From Silene conica (lineage: Eukaryota; Streptophyta; Magnoliopsida; Caryophyllales; Caryophyllaceae), in the NCBI GenBank assembly GCA_029255685.2, contig CM055318.2, positions 7,259,001 to 7,323,000 of the forward strand: a stretch of DNA of 64,000 bases, read 5' to 3'. The notes under the pieces were generated by a model. The model had not been told where the DNA came from, ran no database searches, and worked only from the letters and a program-made list of their open reading frames with translations. Positions within the stretch are counted from its first letter, which is position 1, and every line of letters starts with the position of its first letter. Below are positions 23,405-33,168 of the stretch, piece by piece. Position numbers and translations under genes: made by a program.

Positions 23405-24339
23405 GGCCATTTAGCATATTACTACCTAATAAGTTTAAAATTTTACATCTTACTACCTAATATGTTCAATTTTTCAAATAACAACCTAATAAGTGTAACA
23501 ACTTACATGATTGCTACCAAAATGACGGAAATTGCTAAATTTTTCAAATAACAACCTAATAAGTGTAACAACTTACATGATTGCTACCAAAATGACGGAA
23601 ATTGCTAAAAAGTTACGGAAATCAATTTATTTCGTCCCGTTTAACTTTAAAACCTAATTTAATACCTAAATTACTCTCCCCTCCTTCCCCATTAAAACAC
23701 CTCCATTAACATCTAACTTGCGAAAATAATAAACAGCGTAAAAAGTTAAATCAACACGACAGTAATATAATCTATTACACGATTGATGACAAAAAAGTGA
23801 GAGGCAACGAATGTTCACCAATACTTGCTGAAAAATAAGCAAAAGTAATAATCAGATTTGCATATATGTGAGAGCCAACGAATGTCAACAGTTTTATGCT
23901 AAGCAAAGATCAAATTTGCCCTCTAGGGGAAGGGTTTTATACTCAAAATAAAATGAAAATAATGCTTACTTGATCAATTTGAGAAGACAATAGAAGATTA
24001 TCTCCTTCTAGTGCTGCGAACTAGGCATATTCATGGAGGTTTATTTGATGGATAAAAATGGAGGCAGGAATAATTACTTTAACGTGAGTTTTTACCGGGG
24101 AGGGAGAGGGATGGGTAAAATTTTAACAGGGATTCAGGGAATAGGTTTATTAAAGGAAGGATAAGATGGTCATTTAACTTAATCCGAACATTTAAAACTA
24201 ACTTAAGTTCGGTTTCCGTAAAAAAGGTAGCAAACTGATTAATGTTGTGTGATTTTAGGTAGTTAGTTGCAAAATTAATTATATTAGGTAGAAAGATGTA
24301 AAATTTTAGATTTATTAGGTAGTTATTTGTGATATTTCC
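23405..24339. mobile_element. Non-autonomous MULE-like element, copy 2 (935 bp)
   Basis: Perfect 9-bp duplication TTATTTTTA (23396-23404 and 24340-24348). Ends are GGCCATTTAGCATATTACTACC and, inverted, GGAAATATCACAAATAACTACC. It is in reverse orientation to copy 1 at 7139-7888 and shares the CCGAACATTTAAAACTAACT inner region. A 70-bp internal tandem duplication (TTTTCAAATAACAACC at 23471 and 23541) makes it longer, and about 250 bp of its middle (23700-24060) is not in copy 1. Confidence 0.88.
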
Positions 24340-24348
24340 TTATTTTTA

Positions 24349-25469
24349 TGATAATATTGTATTAAAGAATACACAAAAGGCTCAGTGGTAGAAACATTCT
24401 CTCTCCATCGTAGCAACTCGCGATCAAGCCTTCACAACCACATTTTTTAGCTGATTTGTATATTAGAATAAGTTTTTGTGAATAGGAGATTATCATTTAA
24501 ATATCGTATAGAATAAGTTTTTGTGAATAGGAGATTATCATTTAAATATCGTATAGGACCCCAAAATTGTTGGGGAAGAGATTAATTAAGTGATTATATT
24601 TTGACGTGAAGTCCGTTGCTAACATTAATTCATTGATTGACTTTGACCAGGGTTTGGGTCAAAGACAATTAATATTTGTGACGGATTTCTCGTCGCAAAC
24701 GTTGACGGAACTTGACCAGGGTGCGACAGAAAATCCGTCGCAAAAGGTTGATTGACTTTTAACCTGGTGGTAAAAAAAATTCCGCCAATTTCAGATGCAA
24801 CGGATATTCCGTAGCAAAAGTCCTTCTTTGCGACGGAAATCCCGCCATTTGACTTTTTGTTCGTGGGATTGGAAAACTACCCTCTGTCACAAATTTCATT
24901 GCAAAAAACAATTTCATTGCAAATTCCGTCGCAAACAATAATTTGCAACGCGGCCAACGACATTTGTGTCCGCAACAATACTATTGTTTGGAGTGTAATC
25001 ACCCCCATTTCATACATTCTATATTCGTCACTGCTATTACTTTAAGACTTTCCTATAAATGCAAAGTTTCAAACTCATTTAATGGATCCCGTTTCAAATA
25101 GCATTATCGCAAAATAGATGTCATGTAGGACTTATTTAAAACGCATATATATTTGTTTTAAACATAACAAATATATACCCGTCTTAAATTACACAGGTAC
25201 TCCGTATTAGTTTAAAGCTTCCATTTAAATGGAAGGTTTAGACTCATTTAATTGATGATCTTTCTTCGATAATTAATTTGCCTAAACCTAAACCTAAACC
25301 TAAACCGAGAGTAAATAAGATTAGACACCTCCCACATCAAACTTATATATATACTCGTATGTAGAATGACTCAACAAAACTCCACAAAACAACCAATATC
25401 CTAAATATAATCTGCTCAATTTGTAATTTCATCAACAAATAACCAAAATATAATCTGCTTAGTGTGTAA
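24349..25469. other. Intergenic with short tandem repeats
   Basis: Contains a 45-bp tandem duplication (24465-24554; AGAATAAGTTTTTGTGAATA starts at 24465 and 24510), a region rich in GCGACGG words (24650-24990), and (CCTAAA)4 at 25281-25304. No gene seen. Confidence 0.6.
25281..25304. repeat. (CCTAAA)4, telomere-like hexamer
   Basis: Four perfect CCTAAA units. The usual plant telomere is CCCTAAA, so each unit lacks one C; this is a short interstitial repeat, not a telomere. Confidence 0.85.
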
Positions 25470-25745
25470 TTTTATCTTGAACATCCCCCTTCACGTACCC
25501 AACATTCCCAAACCGCAAGACTTTACGGTATCAAACCCGACAACGCAAACACCCCCTTCGTCCCACCAGAATTTCTAGACGAGTTGAACCATTATTCAGC
25601 TCACGAGTTTCTTGATCAGCTGTGTTACCCTGACAAAGTTGGCAAAACTGGCGCTATAGATTCAATCTGTAGCGGATTTGGGGAGGGAAAGTGCGGGCAA
25701 GTGCGATCACGCGACTCAAAATTTTCAGTTATATGTATAAGTTAG
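25470..25745 (+). other. Unrecognised open stretch with coding-like composition
   Basis: About 90 codons are open between an in-frame TAA (just before 25470) and TAG at 25743-25745. The peptide (ARLYGIKPDNANTPFVPPEF, then DELNHYSAHEFLDQL) looks like protein rather than random translation, and GC content is higher than around it. There is no in-frame ATG and I do not recognise it. It may be an exon remnant or debris of an unknown element. Confidence 0.3.
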
Positions 25746-26816
25746 TATCCTTTTATACAATGTAATGATACTGGTATAGTGGTAAATGAAGAGCACTGTT
25801 AGTTTGTAAACATAGCCCCACATGTTACATTATTTTGGTTTTTATATGTAAATTTATTTTCCACAATTTAGTAAACATTTGTGACGGACTATTAGTATTT
25901 TGCCACGAATATTGTTACGTTTATTACTGTTTTGTCACGATTATTGTTATTATTATTATTTTAAATTTTTTTTGTTATGTAATTAATTCAACCTAAAAGA
26001 ACTTTGTTAAAATAAAAAAAAAATTCTAACCTTTTATTTGTAAATTATATATAATTTAAGAGAGATCGAGTGAAACATTGTTATGAAAAATTATGATAAA
26101 AATTACAATTTAATATTAGATATACTGGTTTACATACATTTAGATTTATATACTGATTTTATACAATTCACCAGGAAGCACAAGTCTCACTCTGATGGCT
26201 CGTCCCATGGATTCAATTGGATAACAATCATACCCTTACACGAACACATACAACGAAGCTCCAAGTTAGTAACGGTACACAACATGATAGAGAAACCCCT
26301 CCTCGTACTTGGTAGGTCCACACTTCCTTTTAACCATCCTTTGACTACCATCGAAATTCAATGAAACCTTAATCAGCAGCACCCATCCATAGTTAGCGAT
26401 ACAGTGGCATAGCAAGGAGAAGAACCCTTGCTCCGACAATTCTCCTCTAATAATCGTCAAAGTCAGAAGTGGAGCAAAAAGGGTCAACTCTTAGACATCT
26501 TTCTTGATTTTGTAACCATTCTCAGGATCACACTGGATATCATCAATATAATAGAACCCCTCTTGTCCAACACACTAAGAAACTTCATGATATCACCCCA
26601 ACCTCCCATCGTCCTCTCCAACTCTGACAAGATAGCTTCAAGGTAACAGAAAGAAATTAATTTAGGAGGTTTACGTTGACATCTAGAAATTATGTTTGCT
26701 TGGGTCATAAGCAAATGATAGACAGCATGAGCAATGCAATTCCGTTTATTGCCTTGGTAGACAAGAATAGGTAAGGGATGGGTTTGTGTTTCAGGCGGCC
26801 CAAGGGGAATGGCGGC
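25746..26816. other. Intergenic, possible decayed coding remnant on minus strand
   Basis: 25900-26080 is AT-rich with (TTA)n traces. On the minus strand, 26266-26714 gives two open stretches of 73 and 76 codons that might be a decayed protein, but no motif is recognisable. The sequence just left of the solo LTR (26770-26816) may belong with the RRP6-like remnant on its right. Confidence 0.35.
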
Positions 26817-28381
26817 TGATGCGTGTCTATTTGATGATGTTTTTCGTCTATTTTTACACGCATTTGGTCGCTCATTTACTATGTTTTAGCCCTTATTTCC
26901 CAACAATCGTGTACTTTCGTATTTTTATGCACTTTTGCAGATTTATGCGGAAAATGGACGATGTTTGCACCAAATTCATGCCCTCGAGACTTTTGCATAA
27001 TTAAGGAACGAAGGAAAGTCAACTGGAGTCATTATTTAAGTACCAAAAGTCAAATCAAGAAGAACCGGAGAATTTCTACGCGGAAACGGTCGACCGACCT
27101 ACTAATTGGGTCGGCCAACCTGGCCTGAATTTTAAGAAGTCCAGAATCTTAAGAAAGCCCAGAATTCCTAAGCCCGTAAAAGAGGTCGACCGACCCACAA
27201 AACCGGTCGACCGACCTCAGCGAAGCCCAGAAGCGTTTTCGGAAATAGATTAGAAGTGTGGAGTCTTTAGGAAACTCCTATTTTCTGCCCTATATAAGCT
27301 AAACTTTTGATTAGGGTTTATCATCTATCATCAGTTATTATAGAGAATCATTCAGTTTTCACCATCAAGTTACAATATAGTTTTATTCCGTCTTTAGTTT
27401 ATTTGTAATCTTTCAATAATTCTCAAAGCATTCAATAAAGTTTGTTCCTTTCTGCCTTAATTCCGATTTCTGGTAATTACTCTCTTAATCTAGTTTCATT
27501 ATTGTTCTTATTATTGCATCCGGTTTAAGTTAGAATCCCAAGCTTTATTAATTCTTGCATGTTTAGATTATCGTTCATTATGCTTTCCATGTTTATTCCC
27601 GTTTTCATAATTGTTTTAGTAACCATGAGTAGCTAAATTCCATATGTTAGGATGTAGGGGATGAATATGCGTAGGTAGTATAGGTTTCGAGACCAACCTG
27701 TAGCAGGGCCGTGGTCGGTCGACCCACATAATGGGTCGGTCGACCAGGGCTGTGGTCGGCCGACTGGGCTAGCCGGTCGGTCGACCCACTCGCGTATGTA
27801 TTCTGTTTCGTTTTAATTCGTAAACTATAATAACCTACAATGAGACTGAAAGGATACTTGTAGGATGTTAGTAATGACCTACCCAAGATTGAGAGATACG
27901 GGAAGGGCATTGGTTTACACCTTAAGACGGCTAGGTTACTTAAGACTGAAAGGTATGTGACCTAGGATTTAGGAATCACCCTTATTGTTTACACCCAATA
28001 ATTGTGAGACCTAGGAACTAATAGTATAGGCCGAAAGGAGCTATTAGGTACCATAGACCGAAAGGATATGTTACACCCCTTACGCGACTGCAATACATGT
28101 TGACCTTAGGATTTATATTACCTTAGCTATTTATTACCCAAACATCCTAGCATCTCTTTTAATATAGTTTTAATCTCATCTTTATTTTCTTGTCTTATTT
28201 TTAATCCTTGCTTTAGACTTAGTAATCAACAAATCAAACCCTTAAAAATTGTTACCTTAATCATTAACATCAAGCAATAAACATTCCCCACCTCCTTGTG
28301 GTTCGACCCTGACTTTCACTATCTATAGTTTAAGTTTAGGAATTATAAATTTATCTTTGGTACCCTCAACGACGGGCATCA
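26817..28381 (+). mobile_element. Solo LTR of the Athila-like family (1565 bp)
   Basis: Starts TGATGCGTGTC and ends GACGGGCATCA, with a perfect 5-bp duplication GCGGC on both sides (26812-26816 and 28382-28386). It is a diverged relative of the 1543-bp LTRs at 31502 and 38037. No internal region follows, so it formed by recombination between two LTRs. It carries four copies of the paired 12-mer module (starts 27088/27109, 27184/27205, 27713/27734, 27754/27775), each pair exactly 21 bp apart. Confidence 0.95.
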
Positions 28382-28519
28382 GCGGCAGTGGGAGCCAACG
28401 GAGAAGGATGGGCCCAAAGATCAATACCGTAGGCGTGAGGTATATATATGCCAAGAAAATGAGTTTTTGAAAGGAATGACCGACGACTTGATCTTGATAT
28501 TGTTAATCAAACCCGATAA

Positions 28520-29690
28520 ACCGCTCCGAATCCAGAGATGCCGAATTAGATCAACCATTACATTCAACCCCTTTCACTTTCATTGAAACTGTGGAAGGGT
28601 TGGAAGTTTTGAGGTCCAAGCTAGAGGCTGCGACTGAATCTGCAGTAGATCTTGAAGCAAATAATTACCGTTCTTTTTAGGGGTTAACTTGTTTGATGCA
28701 AATTTTGACAAGAACGGAAGATTTTGTGGTCGATACTAAAGTTGCATCATTCTATTGGTCACTATTTGAGAGGCGTTTTCTTGCACCCTGAGAAAAGAAA
28801 GGTGATGCACGGCGCTGGAAACGACGTCTTGTGGCTGCAGCGGAATTTTGGTATTTTTATGTGTAATCTGTTCGATACAATGCAAGGTTCCCGGGTTCTT
28901 AAATTGGGTGGTAATAGTTTGACTCATCTTCTTATTTACTTCTGCGGAGTTATGGCAAATAAACAGTATCAAACTTCAGACTAGAGAATTCGACCACTGC
29001 CTCATGAGATGCTTCGTTATGCCTGGGAAGATACGCACTACCTTTTGTAGATTTACGACAAGATGAGATGTCGGCTTGTTGCTAGACGTGGGTCTAGTGA
29101 ATACGACGATCCATTGCTTGAAGTCTATTCGAGGAGCCATAATGTATGCAGGGCACTCTATCAGAAAAAGTTCTTAGAAGAGGATTCTTATGAGAAGTTG
29201 TTCAGTTCAGGTGATGATGCTGGATTGGATTGGGATCAGGTTAATGTTGCTGCAAGGCTGTATAAATGTCGGGACCAAATTGCACGAGAGAATGACGAGA
29301 GTACTGGTTACGTCCTGCCCAACAAGTTGCTGATAGAGTTCTGTGACAAACTGCCAGTATCAGAGTCTGAGTTCCTGTGTATTGATGAATCACATAACTG
29401 TCATAATCATCCCTTGCTTCTCAAAAACATGGGTGAACTTCTGAATATTATCGGAAACTTAGATGTCATTAAGAAGTCGTCTCAAATCAACGAGTCGAAT
29501 CCAAAACAAATCAGCACCAACAAACAATCATATCTCCAAATGCAATGCATGTATCAAATGAGAATGCCACAGGGTTATTACGTTACTGCAGTATATCCTC
29601 GGGGGTATTATTACATCCCTGTAAAGCATCATCGTGTACTTTCGAACCCATTGAAGTGTACTGTTCCCGGCTATTATAAATATCAAATTT
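28520..29690 (+). pseudogene. RRP6-like exosome exonuclease pseudogene (fragment)
   Basis: The translation matches the RRP6/EXOSC10 family, the nuclear 3'-5' exoribonuclease of the RNA exosome. Seen in order: AVDLEANNYRSF (first DEDD acidic pair), GLTCLMQILTRTEDF, RKVMHGAGNDVLWLQRNFGI, NLFDTMQGSRVLKL, LPHEMLRYAWEDTHYLL, then an HRDC-like stretch. It is dead: TAG after YRSF near 28678, a frameshift near 28735, TAG at 28981-28983, another TAG near 29048, and the Asp normally in HGAD is Gly. Family members have many introns here but this copy has none, so it may be a processed pseudogene. The solo LTR sits directly upstream and a truncated LINE directly downstream. Confidence 0.85.
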
Positions 29691-29759
29691 ATTGATATTT
29701 TTCAAAATATCAAATTTAATGAAATTGTTCATATTTTTCTACACTCCAAAGAAAACTAA

Positions 29760-31501
29760 TTAACCTCTGACCAACGAGATATTCTAGTAAACCTTTCACA
29801 AAAAAATAAGTTCGTAAAGCTGTTTTTCAAATGGGAAATAACAAATCCCCAGGTCCGGATGGAATTACTGGTACCTTTTACCAAAAATTTTGGCTGTTCA
29901 TTAAAGAGGATGTTACAAATGCCATTTTACGAATGTTGAACCAAGGCCATATCTTACGGAAATTTAACAAGACAACCATCACCCTTATTCCAAAAAAGCA
30001 TGCACCAGAGAAGGTGGAGCACTATAGACCTATAAGCCTATGCAATGTCCTGATGCGAATTGTTTCTGTTGAGTCCCCCGCAGTGGGCTTATAGAATTAG
30101 GTGCATGAGACCGGCCCACAAGCAAATGAGGTTCCATCCTAAAACCAATTGGTGATAGGAGGAGTAGCCCACTTACTTATAAGCTAGTCCCTTCACTATA
30201 ATTCTACCGATGTGGGACAATGCTCCTCACACACATATGGGAAGAGACCTCAACTATCTCCCCCTTTCACATGTGTGTGTGCGAAACTCCCCCTCACTTG
30301 GCGCTACTCCGCACCCGACACAACCCCGTGTCGGGCCGACCAGGCTACTTCGCACGATGCTACTCCGCATCTCTGGTCAACCAAGGGAGAGAGTCCAACG
30401 GTGGTGCTACTCCGCAACCACGACGCTACTTTGCGCCATCTCGAGCACCGTCACCACATCGCACCTTTCGGTCCCAAGCCGAACCCTCGACTCTGATACC
30501 ACTTGTTGAGTCCCCCGCAGCGGGCTTATAGAATTAGGTGCATGAGACCGGCCCACACGCAAGTGAGGTTCCATCCTAAAACCAATTGGTGATAGGAGGA
30601 GTAGCCCACTTACTTATAAGCTAGTCCCTTCACTATAATTCTACCGATGTGGGACAATGCTCCTCACACACATATCGGAAGAGACCTCAACAGTTTCCAA
30701 ATGTATAGCAAACAGAATGAGAGGTTTGATAATGCTTTGGTGGGAGAATTTCAGAATGGTTTTATTCCGGGTCGTTCTATTACTGATAATATTCTTTTCA
30801 GCCATGAAATCTTCAACCACATAAACACGAAGACTAAAGGTAAAATGGGTTTATTTGGTATGAAATTTGACATGAGCAAAGCCTACGATAGGATACGTTG
30901 GAATTTTGTTCATGCTACTTTAATTCATATGGGCTTTCCGGAAGGCATTATTGCTACCATTATGGAGTGCATCTCTACTGTTACATATGAGATTAATATA
31001 AATGGAAGTATGAATTCGATCATTAAACCTAAATGTTGATTACGACAAGGTGATCCAATTTCACCCTTCATTTTTACTCTATGTACGGAGGTTCTTTCAC
31101 AAATGTTATCAAATGCACAAGATACTTCAAAGATAAAAGGTATCCAAATTGCAAGAGGAGCTGTTAGGGTCTCGCACCTGTTGTTTGCAGATGATCTTAT
31201 TATTTTTTCTCATGCAAACAAACAAAATTGTCAAGGGCTAACCAAGATACTTCAGCTTTACCGTGACATTGCTGGTCAGAAATTAAATCATGAAAAAACT
31301 TCAATTACTTTCAGCCCAAATTGTATCCTCAGGACTACTAGGGAATGCATTGCTCTACTGCGTATTCAGAAACCAAGACATATGGGTATGTATTTAGGTT
31401 TACCAATCGAGTTTGGAAGAAACAGAAAAGATTTCAATGCCAGAATTATTGAAAAGGTACGTCAACGAATCATTTCATGGAACAACAGATTCCTATCTAC
31501 T
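29760..31501 (+). pseudogene. L1-type LINE ORF2, 5' part (RT domain)
   Basis: The reverse transcriptase of a plant L1-like LINE, lacking its endonuclease half. Recognisable blocks: FQMGNNKSPGPDG near 29829, LIPKKHAPEKVEHYRPISLC near 29990, FIPGRSITDNI, MKFDMSKAYDR, then GDPISPF after a TGA stop at 31037-31039, and the active site LLFADDLIIFSHA. The frame ends at SWNNRFLST, where the Athila-like element interrupts, and resumes at 39585. A 626-bp TRIM splits it at 30067. There is also a frameshift after IANRMRG near 30730. Confidence 0.9.
30067..30692 (-). mobile_element. TRIM (miniature LTR retrotransposon), 626 bp
   Basis: Perfect 5-bp duplication GTTTC (30062-30066 and 30693-30697). Terminal repeats of about 190 bp (30067-30256 and 30504-30692) begin TGTTGAG and end CTCAACA and differ at several positions. 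On the minus strand the primer-binding site TGGTATCAGAG (within 30484-30501), complementary to initiator tRNA-Met, follows the first LTR. A purine tract GAAAGGGGGAGATAG precedes the other. No protein is encoded, so it is a classic TRIM moved by another element's enzymes. It sits in the RT domain of the L1 LINE. Confidence 0.95.
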
Positions 31502-31988
31502 TGATACGTGTCTATTTTATGATGTTTTACATCTATTTTTACACGTATTTGGTCGCTCATTTACTATGTTTTAGCCATTATTTCCCACAAATTGTGTACT
31601 TTCGTATTTTTATGCACTTTTGCAGATTTATGCGGAAAAGAGACGATTTAGCACCAAACTCGTATCCTCAAGTCTTTTGCTTAACTAAGGAATAAAAGGA
31701 AAGTCAACTGAAGTCAAAGTCAAAGTGCCAAAAGTCAAAACACGAAGAAATCCGAAGACTTCCGTGAAGAAGCGGTCGACCGACCAACTAAACGGGTCGG
31801 CCGACCGAGGTCCTGATTTTCATAAAGCCCAAATTTCTCGAAAGGCCGCGAATAAGAGAAGCCCAGCAGGAAGTGGTCGACCGACCAGTTATACGGGTCG
31901 GCCGACCAGATTAAAGCCCATACGATTTCTTTTCTTTTTCGGAAATAAAGTAGAATTAGAATCTTAAGGAAACTCTTAGTTTTTACCC

Positions 31989-31995
31989 TATATAA
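31989..31995 (+). promoter_or_regulatory. TATA box of the 5' LTR
   Basis: TATATAA in CCCTATATAAGC is the most plausible core promoter. Transcription would begin about 30 bp downstream, making everything before it U3. The equivalent in the 3' LTR is at 38524-38530, and the solo LTR keeps CCCTATATAAGC as well. Confidence 0.7.
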
Positions 31996-32092
31996 GCTAA
32001 TCTTGTAGCTAGGGTTTATTATCAAGTCTTATTTAGAGAATTCTATTTAGTTTTTAGTTCAATTACAATCTTTCAATAGTTCCCAAGTATTC

Positions 32093-32098
32093 AATAAA
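32093..32098 (+). terminator. AATAAA poly(A) signal in LTR
   Basis: AATAAA in TTCAATAAAGTT lies about 100 bp after the TATA box; the same signal at 38628-38633 in the 3' LTR would end the genomic RNA. It is conserved in the solo LTR. Confidence 0.55.
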
Positions 32099-33049
32099 GT
32101 TGATTCCGTTCTACCTTAATCCCAATTGTGGTAATTCTTCTTTAAATCTGGTTTCATTACTGTTCTTATTACTTTTATTACAATTGTTAAGTTAGAATCC
32201 CAATCTTTATTTGAATCTTGCATGTTTAGATTATTTAACTATGTTCTCCATGTTTATTCCCAATTTTATATTCGTCTTAACAGTTATGAGTAGCTAATTT
32301 TCATATGTTAGGATGTAGGGGATAATATGCATAGGTAGATAAAAATCCGAAAACCCGACCTGTAGCAGGACCTCGGTCGGTCGACTGGAATAGTCGGTCG
32401 GTCGACCGAGGCCGTGGTCGGCCGACTGGAGTAGCCGGTCGGTCGACCACTCGCGTCTGTTTTCTTATTTCGTCTTTTCTTATAAATTATAATATCCTAC
32501 AATGAGACCAATAGGAGACTTGTAGGATGTTAGTAATGACCTACCCAAGATTGAAAGATACGGGAAGGGCATTGGTTTACACCTTAAGACGGATAGGTTA
32601 CTCAAGGCTGAAAGGTATGTAACCTGGGATTTAGGAATCATCCTTATTGTTGACACCCAATAATTGTGAGACCTAGGAACTAATAGCATAGGCCGAAAGG
32701 AGCTATTAGGTAGCATAGACCTAAAAAGATATGTTACACCCCCTTACGCGACTGCAATACATGTTGACCTTAGGATTTATTTTACCTTAGCTTTTTATTA
32801 CCCAAACATCCTAGCATCCTCTTTTATTATATTTTATTCTCATCTTTTAAATTCTTGTTTTATTTTAATCTTTGTTTAGACTTAGTAATCAAACAATCAA
32901 CCCCCAATTTTATTACCTTTAAACATTAACATTAAGACAATAAACATTCCCCACCTCCTTGTGGTTCGACCCTGACTTTCACTATCTATTGTTAAAGTTA
33001 GGAATTATAAATTTTATCTTTGGTACCCTCAACGACGGGCATCAAATTT

Positions 33050-33067
33050 TGGCGCCGTTGCCGGGGA
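33050..33067 (+). other. Primer-binding site complementary to tRNA-Asp
   Basis: TGGCGCCGTTGCCGGGGA starts five bases after the LTR. It is the reverse complement of the 3' end of plant tRNA-Asp(GUC), the primer used by Athila/Tat-branch elements. Confidence 0.92.
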
Positions 33068-33168
33068 GGTGACGCCAGTGTTTATTGTTTTTTTTGTTTT
33101 TGTTTCTCTTTGTTTAAGGAACTTTTTGTTCCTTAAACCTTCTCACCTTTTTCTTGTAGTTTCCTCTT

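Larger units (their letters stand above)
31774..32448. repeat. Paired 12-mer modules in the 5' LTR (four pairs, 21-bp spacing)
   Basis: Each module is two 12-mers of the form GGTCGACCGACC or GGTCGGYCGACC with 9 bp between them, starts exactly 21 bp apart: 31774/31795, 31875/31896, 32375/32396, 32416/32437. Spacers differ in sequence (AACTAAACG, AGTTATACG, GGAATAGTC, GGAGTAGCC). GGTCGACC inside the unit is palindromic. Two pairs lie upstream of the TATA box and two lie far downstream. Confidence 0.95.
31502..33044 (+). repeat. 5' LTR of the Athila-like element
   Basis: Begins TGATACGTGTC and ends GGGCATCA. It carries four paired 12-mer modules: starts 31774/31795, 31875/31896, 32375/32396 and 32416/32437. 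The TATA box and poly(A) signal are listed separately. Open frames within it recur identically in the 3' LTR, showing the match of the two LTRs, but are not genes. Confidence 0.95.

Noticed and set aside
25281-25304. Possible interstitial telomere
   Set aside because: The unit is CCTAAA, not the plant CCCTAAA, and only four copies exist, so chance or slippage explains it.
30210-30531. Three overlapping 94-103-codon frames
   Set aside because: They lie in the non-coding middle of the TRIM, which is GC-richer; there is no conserved motif.
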